Shown here one piece after another: positions 48,415 through 55,406 of a stretch of DNA of 64,000 nt. The stretch's first letter is position 1; each line of letters starts with the position of its first letter. The translations under genes and the position numbers were made by a program. The stretch is from Kiritimatiellia bacterium (GTDB lineage: Bacteria; Verrucomicrobiota; Kiritimatiellia; RFP12; UBA1067), in NCBI GenBank assembly GCA_027858965.1, contig JAQIBS010000244.1, positions 1 through 64,000 of the forward strand. The letters run 5' to 3'. The notes beneath the pieces are model-generated. The model did no database searches and was not told where the DNA came from. It was given only the letters and a program-made list of their open reading frames with translations.

Positions 48415-51318
48415 TTAACGAACGATGATGATCGTGCCATGAATTTCCCGAATATATCCATCAGCACTCTGCATAACTGATTTACCATCATACGTTACCA
48501 ATGAAAGCTGACTGGTCGTCAGCTTAGGATCAAAACGCAGACTCGTTGATCCCAACGTGCCGATCAAGTCAAGCTGACCGCTCCAGCCATCACTGCTCTG
48601 GGTGGTAAACGAAATTTCGCCGGTACCCAAATCAATCGTGCTGGCAGCTCTCACATTGAGAGTCCCCATACTATTTGTATAGCTACTGTTATTCAAGGTG
48701 CCACCATCCAGGATCACGAAGCTGTTTGCCGCTAGCACGCCGTTGGTACCAAGAGTCAAAGTACCTTCGCTAACAGTTGTTGAGCCCGTATGCGTGGTCG
48801 GGAATGCGAGCGACAAATTTCCGGTCCCCTCTTTGACCAGCGCAACATCATCCTTTACTGTGCCGCGATAAGTAGTATCTATATTCTGGTCAATCGTCAG
48901 CACGGCAGGACGGGAAGCGGAGTTAACAATGGCTGCATTGGCTCCAGTATTCCCGGTATTCATCAATCCGGCAATCCTCTGATCAAAACCTTTCATATCG
49001 AGACCTGCATACTCACCATTATTAACCTCCGCAAAGTGTACATTCAGCACCGAAGCGGAGGAAATGGTATTTGTAGCTCCCATAAAGAGAGTGCCACGGG
49101 TAATATCGGTACTACCGAGGTAGCTATTATTGCCCCGCAATTCAACTCCGCGGTTTTTATCCCAGGGATTCGTACTGGTTCTGAATTGAATCGGAACTGT
49201 AGCATCGGAGATATTTCCACTGATAATCAAGTGGCCGTTATTCTGGGCACCTACGCGCGGTACCGAAGAAACCAGCAGGATGGGACCAGCCCACTCTGCA
49301 GTTGCATCCTTAGCTGCTTCAAGAGCACCCCGGTTGCTTGACGATGAAGTTGGCGGTATATTAGACTCTGATGTGATGCCAGCGCCACTCAAAGAGAGGG
49401 TTTCGCCACTTACAACCACACCATCCTCAAGTTCCAATTGGGCTCCCTCTTTAACAACCATTCCGCCAGCCGTACTTCCTAAACTCATATTATCTGTGAT
49501 TCGCAGAACCTTATTCTCAACAGTAGTCACACCATCATAGCTGTTAGATGCACTCATCAGCACTACACCATAGCCAGTTGCAGTAACACCACCTGTACCC
49601 ACCAGTTGTTTTGCTACGGTCAGAATTCCGGTATAAGAACCCATGAAGAATTTTGCCCCACCAGAGTCAAGCGTCACTCCGCGGTTATTGGCAGCAAACA
49701 GGTAGTTGGTATCAGCCCGCAACCAACCGCCATCAAAGGTAATCTGGTCCTGCACAAAAGTTGAAGGATAGAGGCCAAGTGAATCCTCAAAAGGCAGATA
49801 AAGCGTACCACCTATAATATATGCTTTTCCTGTAAAAGTGTTGGTCTGCATCATGGTAAAGGTGCCTTCCCCCGCTTTTGTAAAATCCGCCCCATCAAGA
49901 ATCTGTCCGTTAAATACATCTGTCTGAACACCCCTGATATGCAGAGAAACCGATTGGCCAAGCGCATTGGTCATAACAATATCATTTGTCCCGATCAGAC
50001 CTCCGAAGTTAATAGCAGTATTATCAGTAAATGAGAGTGTCCCCGCAGACTCACTCGTATTGAAGGTGCTTCCGCCGATTGACATAGAGGATGCAAGCGC
50101 CAGAGTGCCCTCCTGAATCACGGTCTCTCCCCTGAAAAGGTTATCCCCGGTAGCCAGTGTAAAGGTGCCGGATCCCTTTTTAATAAGATTTATACGATCG
50201 CTCATAATTCCATCATAGGTATAAGCACTGGAATTATTAACCGTCAGCGTAGAAAATTCAGTGGAGGAGTTGATAACCTCACGTCTCATGGTAGTGCCGT
50301 CATCGATCAATCCCTTGATCTCCTGATTCTGTCCACCCAGATCCCATTCCGCCCAATCTACATCTGAGCCGTTGCCTAATCTGACAACACTCTGTAGAGG
50401 CAAACGGTTATCACCACCTGCCAACCGCATATTCCCCACGATAATACGGGTCTCTCCATCATAAGTATTAGTGCCGGAGATAATAACCGGGCCACCGATA
50501 CTCTGATTACGGATATTAAGATTGTATGTGACAGGCCCGTCATCGATTGTTCCCGAGACTGTCAGGGATGCAGAAGACGAAGTTGTGCCTAACCGGGTAT
50601 TGGACCCTCCAAGAATTATCGCACCATCCCAGACATTACTCCCGCTTATAGATTGGATAGCACCGTTATAATTGCCTCCTGCGCCAGTAATAAAAGCCGT
50701 TTCGCCTGTAATAACAACCCCGCCTAACAGCTCCATCCTGCGATTAGCATCAACTACGGTAACGCCATCAGTTGTTCCTAATGCCGTATCACTGGCAATG
50801 CGGAGAACACAACCTGCTACGGTTGTTTTTCCTGTGTACGTGTTATCCCCGTTCAACACGAGTATCTTGGATGTGGCTCCCAAAGCGGTGATTCCGCCGG
50901 CACCACTTAAATCGCCTGTCAAATATACATGTCCGCTGTTGAGGGTGATATCCCGAGTGGCTCCCAGAGCCATATCAAAATTCACCCGGTGAGTACTGTC
51001 ATCGTTATTAACAATATTTCCGCCGAGGGTAATCCTGTTGCCACCCAGTTCAAAGAGGCCTGCCCCGGAATTAAAGGTTATTCCTGAATAGGATGTATCC
51101 GCTGTTGTATCATTAACATTCACCAGACGTGCTGTGCCGGCAAAAACCAGCGGGTCGCCCGCGACAGGAACAACATCACCACTCCAGTTATTGGTAGTGC
51201 TCCAGTTGTTATCACTGCCATCACCATCCCATGTGGCAGCTGAAACCGGATTCGCTGTAATAACAAGAAGTAATGCAATCCATGCACAAAGTGCTAACAT
51301 ATTGTTTGTCTTTTTCAT
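48415..51318 (-). CDS. Autotransporter-associated beta-strand repeat protein
   Basis: 967 residues with a signal peptide (1-27, ending PVSAATWDGDG). About seven repeats of the passenger type are visible: KILVLNGDNTYTGKTTV, GPVIISGTNTYDGETRI, KGSGTFTLATGDNLFRGETV, AGEGTFTMMQTNTFTGKAYI, VVLMSASNSYDGVTTV, ELRGNNSYLGSTDI and GTGNLSLAFPTTHTGSTTVS. There is no C-terminal beta-barrel; the last residues are EIHGTIIIVR, similar to the end of the protein at 29766-35108. A strong GAGGAG ribosome-binding site precedes the ATG. Predicted extracellular beta-helix, probably adhesin or glycan-binding. Confidence 0.82.
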   Translation of the reverse strand: MKKTNNMLALCAWIALLLVITANPVSAATWDGDGSDNNWSTTNNWSGDVVPVAGDPLVFAGTARLVNVNDTTADTSYSGITFNSGAGLFELGGNRITLGGNIVNNDDSTHRVNFDMALGATRDITLNSGHVYLTGDLSGAGGITALGATSKILVLNGDNTYTGKTTVAGCVLRIASDTALGTTDGVTVVDANRRMELLGGVVITGETAFITGAGGNYNGAIQSISGSNVWDGAIILGGSNTRLGTTSSSASLTVSGTIDDGPVTYNLNIRNQSIGGPVIISGTNTYDGETRIIVGNMRLAGGDNRLPLQSVVRLGNGSDVDWAEWDLGGQNQEIKGLIDDGTTMRREVINSSTEFSTLTVNNSSAYTYDGIMSDRINLIKKGSGTFTLATGDNLFRGETVIQEGTLALASSMSIGGSTFNTSESAGTLSFTDNTAINFGGLIGTNDIVMTNALGQSVSLHIRGVQTDVFNGQILDGADFTKAGEGTFTMMQTNTFTGKAYIIGGTLYLPFEDSLGLYPSTFVQDQITFDGGWLRADTNYLFAANNRGVTLDSGGAKFFMGSYTGILTVAKQLVGTGGVTATGYGVVLMSASNSYDGVTTVENKVLRITDNMSLGSTAGGMVVKEGAQLELEDGVVVSGETLSLSGAGITSESNIPPTSSSSNRGALEAAKDATAEWAGPILLVSSVPRVGAQNNGHLIISGNISDATVPIQFRTSTNPWDKNRGVELRGNNSYLGSTDITRGTLFMGATNTISSASVLNVHFAEVNNGEYAGLDMKGFDQRIAGLMNTGNTGANAAIVNSASRPAVLTIDQNIDTTYRGTVKDDVALVKEGTGNLSLAFPTTHTGSTTVSEGTLTLGTNGVLAANSFVILDGGTLNNSSYTNSMGTLNVRAASTIDLGTGEISFTTQSSDGWSGQLDLIGTLGSTSLRFDPKLTTSQLSLVTYDGKSVMQSADGYIREIHGTIIIVR

Positions 51319-51504
51319 AACTGACTCCTCTATTAAAAACCATTTGTTTTGCTATATAATACCAACCACACGACATAAGAGTATTGAAAGTGCCATTGCT
51401 TAACAAGCCAAAAATCCAGAGTGCGTCAGGACAAAACATAAAAATTGCTTTTACCTGCAGTAAAACAAAATGAAATTTGCTAATATATTTCTTGGAGAAT
51501 AATT

Positions 51505-52284
51505 ATGAAATCACCATATTCTATATTTTTTAGCTTACTCTTGATCAGCTCCCTTTCCTTTGCGGCCGACAAACTACAATGCACCCCCGATGGAGTGTGT
51601 ACAAGTCCGGCAGGCAAAGCATCATCTCTTGTACCTCCTGTGGCAGGAAGCGGTCCCTCTTTCAAACCGGGAACTTCCAGCCACGAAGGACACATAGTCA
51701 AACCCTCACAGTTTGAAAAACCCGCAGGCCAAGCTAGTAAGCCTTATCCCAAGCAGCTCTGGGCCAACTCATTCCTTTTCCGTGAACTTCCCTTACTTTC
51801 CGAAGAGGGCAAAATAGAGGAAGATCAAAAGCACGACAAGAACCTCTCCGCCGTTGATCGTATCAACGGCTACCTTAAGATAGAATCCTGGTACAACCAT
51901 AAACCGGCCGATTTCAAAGGTAAATTTGTTCTGATCGAATTTGCAGCCAGCTGGTGCAGCGCCTGCAAACGCAGCCTGAAACACATTGAGCGTATCCATG
52001 CAACCTTTCCCACAGAACTGGTCGTAATAAGCATATTCGAAACAGATGCCCTTGCTAATAACGATTTCCCCCGAAAAGGTGAAGGTGAAAACATCAAACA
52101 CAGTGTTGGAATCGACACCCAACGCCGTTGCGCCAATGCACTGGGAGTATACGGGATCCCGCATGCAGTTCTGATTGAACCGGAATCCGGTGTAATTGTG
52201 TGGGAGGGAATGATTCATCAAATCGGTTATGAACTCTCGGATAATCTATTAAAAAAATTCTTCGCCATCGGGTTGAAAAAATGA
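51505..52284 (+). CDS. Exported thioredoxin-fold protein
   Basis: 259 residues with a signal peptide (1-21). The N-terminal third is a linker with Cys residues (LQCTPDGVCTSPAG); residues about 130-255 are a TlpA/thioredoxin-like domain with the redox pair in AASWCSACKRSL (C-S-A-C), YGIPHAVLIEP with the cis-Pro loop, and VWEGMIHQIG. The family reduces disulfides or assists cytochrome c or cell-wall maturation in the periplasm. A GGAG site lies 8 bases before the ATG. Unlinked to any cytochrome gene here. Confidence 0.82.
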   Translation: MKSPYSIFFSLLLISSLSFAADKLQCTPDGVCTSPAGKASSLVPPVAGSGPSFKPGTSSHEGHIVKPSQFEKPAGQASKPYPKQLWANSFLFRELPLLSEEGKIEEDQKHDKNLSAVDRINGYLKIESWYNHKPADFKGKFVLIEFAASWCSACKRSLKHIERIHATFPTELVVISIFETDALANNDFPRKGEGENIKHSVGIDTQRRCANALGVYGIPHAVLIEPESGVIVWEGMIHQIGYELSDNLLKKFFAIGLKK

Positions 52285-52299
52285 GTTTTTTGTCCACAA

Positions 52300-52430
52300 A
52301 AGAACACATAGATCACAAAGAAATATTTAGAGTCTATCTTTCTCTGTGTTCTTTGTGTTCTCTGTGGTTAGCTCTGAAGCTACAACAGAGCAAACTACAA
52401 GCTACTGGCTACTGGCTACAAGGTGGATTG
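52300..52430. repeat. Inverted AC-rich repeat and 7-bp repeats
   Basis: AAAGAACACATAGATCACAA and, 40 bases on, TCTCTGTGTTCTTTGTGTTC, approximately inverse, then CTACTGG-CTACTGG-CTACAAGG heptamers and GCGGGCAGAGCCCGC. No gene. Confidence 0.55.
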
Positions 52431-52459
52431 CGGGCAGAGCCCGCGTTAGGATATTTAAT

Positions 52460-53461
52460 ATGAAAATACTGAATAAAAAAAATCTGTGGATATCTTTTTT
52501 AGTTCTGCTCATCTGCGGATGTGCAAGCACAAAGGCCATCCCGGACCGCAACCTGATCGAAGACCCTGAATTTACCAACTGGTTTAATATCCGCGGTCTC
52601 GGCGGGGATATTGATGACGGCAAAGAGCAAGCCGTATTCCCCAGCTCCGAGCAACTGGGAAATCCATCCTGGTCCATTGCCCAATGGGGTTCGCGCTATA
52701 ATTTCGCCGACCCTAAAATCACAGAGAAAAAACAAATCTCAAAAAATATATTTCAGCTTAACAACAAATCCAAATCCTTCACGGTTAACAGCAAAACCGG
52801 CGAGGTCGAAATGGAACTTTTTGCATCAACCTGTTATGAAAAACCACGTATCAAAGGCGAACCATGGCCTCACCTGCTGATCTCCACCCAGTTCACTGAT
52901 GTGCGTGCCGCCGCTGGTTTCTGCAAGGTCCAAAATATCAAAAACCTGAAATTGAATATTAATTCACAGCTACTCAGCTTTAAAGACAACCATCCAAACC
53001 CCGATCCGGATCTGCATGCCGCCCAGTTTCTTATGCACATCATTGTACAGAACCTTACTCGGGATGATGACGGCTATGGCGACATGCTCTGGTTTGGAAT
53101 TCCGATCTTTGATAACCGCCATGAAATTATTATGGAGACATTCAGCAAGGATAGCGGCAAACCTGATGCCTCCGGCAAGTTCATCTTTAATCTTGGCCAC
53201 GAAGCATTACGTCCCACAGATGACACATTTTTCAAAAATGGCAAAATCATTTCCGGCGAAAACACTGAAGTAATACCAACTCAGGTTGACGTTATACCCT
53301 GGATTCACTACGCCTTCCAACTGGCCCGTAAAAACGGCTTTATGCAAACAACCTCATTCCGTGACCTGTATGTTAGCGGCATGAACATTGGGTGGGAGAT
53401 GCCCGGAACCTATGATGCAACTATGCGCATCAGCAACCTCTCGCTAATTGCGGAGTACTAA
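52460..53461 (+). CDS. Lipoprotein of unknown function
   Basis: 333 residues from an ATG with AGGA upstream. The signal is MKILNKKNLWISFLVLLICG followed by the lipobox Cys, so the mature protein is lipidated at Cys21. Acidic or neutral residues after the Cys (CASTKAIPD) suit outer-membrane sorting. The body is beta-rich (WSIAQWGSRYNFADPK, HLLISTQFTDV, MLWFGIPIFDNRHEIIM, WIHYAFQLARKNG, and a final MRISNLSLIAEY), reminiscent of carbohydrate-binding sandwiches, but I do not recognise the family. Confidence 0.75.
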   Translation: MKILNKKNLWISFLVLLICGCASTKAIPDRNLIEDPEFTNWFNIRGLGGDIDDGKEQAVFPSSEQLGNPSWSIAQWGSRYNFADPKITEKKQISKNIFQLNNKSKSFTVNSKTGEVEMELFASTCYEKPRIKGEPWPHLLISTQFTDVRAAAGFCKVQNIKNLKLNINSQLLSFKDNHPNPDPDLHAAQFLMHIIVQNLTRDDDGYGDMLWFGIPIFDNRHEIIMETFSKDSGKPDASGKFIFNLGHEALRPTDDTFFKNGKIISGENTEVIPTQVDVIPWIHYAFQLARKNGFMQTTSFRDLYVSGMNIGWEMPGTYDATMRISNLSLIAEY

Positions 53462-53645
53462 GTTAGTGCGTAAGTTCTAAAGTGCGCGAATGCGAGAGTG
53501 CCTAATTTGAAAGCAAAACACACGTAAATGCGTAGTAGTCGCTCTATGAGCGACATGCCGCTCGCAGAGCGGATATTACAACCAATGCGCCAACGGCGCT
53601 ACCACTTCAACTCGCGCACTCTCGCATTTTAGAACTCGCGCATTG
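53462..53645. repeat. Triloop hairpins between inverted 8-bp repeats
   Basis: Octamer-type runs (AAGTTCTAAAGTGCGCGAAT; later ACTCGCGCACTCTCGCATTT, roughly inverse) flank three triloop hairpins: GTCGCTC-tat-GAGCGAC, CCGCTC-gca-GAGCGG, GCGCC-aac-GGCGC. This fills the spacer before eboE. Confidence 0.65.
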
Positions 53646-53690
53646 AGTTAATAGCAGGCAAAACTTGATTAAATTTTCAGCGAAAATACT

Positions 53691-54800
53691 ATGATAATAC
53701 CTTACTGTTTGAACATACATCCCGGTGAGACGCTGACAGATATCCGCAGCGCCATCACCAATCATGCCCTCAAAGTCAAAGAACGCATTGCTCCGGATAA
53801 GCCCTATCCGCTGGGACTGCGCTTCAGCGCCGTAACCGTTGAAGAGTTTTCCGCCCCCGATGCACTTGATCTCTTCAAGGAACTGCTTGCATATCACAAT
53901 CTCTATGCCACTGGCATCAACGGCTTCCCTTACGGCACCTTCCATGGAACAGCAGTTAAGAGTGCGGTATACGAACCCGACTGGAGCACACCTGAGCGCG
54001 TGAACTACACCATCAAACTCGCCTCGATTCTCTCAGCCCTCTTGCCCGAAGGAATGAGCGGCAACATTTCGACAGTTCCTCTGGGATATAAGCCTGACAG
54101 CGACGAACACTCTGAGAAACTCTTTATTAAAAATATCGCAAAGCTAGCAGATGCCCTGCAGATCCTCCATCAAGAGACTGGTAAAAAAGTCACGCTTGCC
54201 ATCGAACCGGAACCGGACTGCGTGATCGAGAACTGTGCTGAACTTATTGAGTGGTTTGAAAAAATTTACGCAGCAAGTAAAACTACCCGCGATTACATCG
54301 GGGTCTGCCTTGATACCTGCCACTTTGCCGTTGAGTTTGAGAACCCGCTTAAAGTTATGCAGAAGCTCGAACAGGCCAAGATCCGAATTGAGCGTATCCA
54401 GCTCAGCTCCGCGATTTCAACCAGGAGTTCCAAGGAATCGATTGCCGCACTGAAATCTTTTATCGATCCTGTCTACCTGCATCAGACAAAAATCAGAACA
54501 GCTGACGGCTCTATCATCTCCCTCCCCGACCTGACTGAAGAAACACTGGCTACAGCTCTCCAACATGCAGGCGCCACCCTGCGCACCCACTTCCATGTGC
54601 CCCTCTTCTTTGAGGGAACGAATGTTCTGCAGTCAACCCACGACGATCTCTCGCCAGAATTCTTTACACATGCAACGCAGCGCAACTACCCGCTTGAGAT
54701 TGAAACCTACACCTTCGATGTCCTACCACCGGAGATCAAACCAAAAAACATCATCGACTCGCTGGTAATGGAACATGAGTGGGTAGCGGAGAGGTTGTAG
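53691..54800 (+). CDS. eboE: EboE-like TIM-barrel protein
   Basis: 369 residues of the xylose isomerase-like/AP endonuclease fold, in the subfamily named metabolite traffic protein EboE. The N-terminus IPYCLNIHPGETLTDI is characteristic, followed by LGLRFSAVTVEEF, GINGFPYGTFHG, LAIEPEPDCVIEN with a metal Glu, GVCLDTCHFAVEF, and VPLFFEGTNVLQS. In ebo clusters this protein takes part with a prenyltransferase (EboC) and a cyclase (EboD) in an uncharacterised pathway linked to secondary-metabolite export. Here it is separated from the eboD- and eboF-like genes by 32 kb. No Shine-Dalgarno sequence precedes it. Confidence 0.8.
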   Translation: MIIPYCLNIHPGETLTDIRSAITNHALKVKERIAPDKPYPLGLRFSAVTVEEFSAPDALDLFKELLAYHNLYATGINGFPYGTFHGTAVKSAVYEPDWSTPERVNYTIKLASILSALLPEGMSGNISTVPLGYKPDSDEHSEKLFIKNIAKLADALQILHQETGKKVTLAIEPEPDCVIENCAELIEWFEKIYAASKTTRDYIGVCLDTCHFAVEFENPLKVMQKLEQAKIRIERIQLSSAISTRSSKESIAALKSFIDPVYLHQTKIRTADGSIISLPDLTEETLATALQHAGATLRTHFHVPLFFEGTNVLQSTHDDLSPEFFTHATQRNYPLEIETYTFDVLPPEIKPKNIIDSLVMEHEWVAERL

Positions 54801-54846
54801 AATGTGGAATGTGGGAGGTTGTGTCCGGTCGCGACAATAAAAACCC

Positions 54847-55395
54847 TTATACATAGCTGAGAATCTGTACGGATGAATCGTTGCGCATGTCGACCAGCAG
54901 GCAAGCCAGCATTCCATCCTGCGAAAGACATCCCACCACAATGTGTTCTGCCGCATCAAGCACATATTGATTACACCAGGCCGCACGTGCCGCAGAAAAG
55001 CCTGTGATCTTTTCTGAAAACGGCGTGATGATCAACAAACGACCGGCATCTATCGCTCGGATGTCCCGTAGGGGCAAATAATCATTTGCCCTTACATTCG
55101 CCGGGGAGGGCGAATAATTATTCGCCCCTACGATCTGTATGACCCCATGCACGTGATCCGGCATGATGACCCATTCGTCGATGACGGCATTTGGGAAATG
55201 GGCGGGGATCTGACGCCAGCATTCGGCGGCAATACGCCCTACGTCATTCAACCCCATACGCCCATTGGCGATGGTGCCGAACAGGGGACGGCGGTTCTGG
55301 GTGCAGATGGTAACAAAATAATATCCGGCTTGTGCATAATCGTGCCCTTGCAGGCGGATTGATTGTCGGTGGTGGATATCGGGGTCATATTTCAC
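54847..55395 (-). pseudogene. RAYT transposase truncated and fused to a foreign 3' end
   Basis: Residues 1-89 are the N-terminal half of a REP-associated tyrosine transposase (IS200/IS605-like Y1 fold): SIRLQGHDYAQAGYYFVTIC, the metal HUH region MPDHVHG, then VIQIV. Residues 89-109 are encoded by a REP pair. The remaining 73 residues (GRLLIITPFSEKITGFSAAR, CNQYVLDAAEHIVVG, DGMLACLLVDM) have nothing to do with a transposase and recall the end of DprA/Smf-like Rossmann proteins (tentative). The region with the nucleophilic Tyr is therefore gone and the protein cannot be a working transposase. Confidence 0.7.
55068..55131. repeat. REP pair (BIME-like) inside the RAYT frame
   Basis: GTAGGGGCAAAT-aatc-ATTTGCCC and, inverted, the perfect 20-bp palindrome GGGCGAATAATTATTCGCCC followed by CTAC. 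GTAG at one end and CTAC at the other is the head signature of RAYT-recognised REP sequences. It lies exactly where RAYT homology ends. Confidence 0.7.
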
Positions 55396-55406
55396 AACAA
55401 CTCCTG

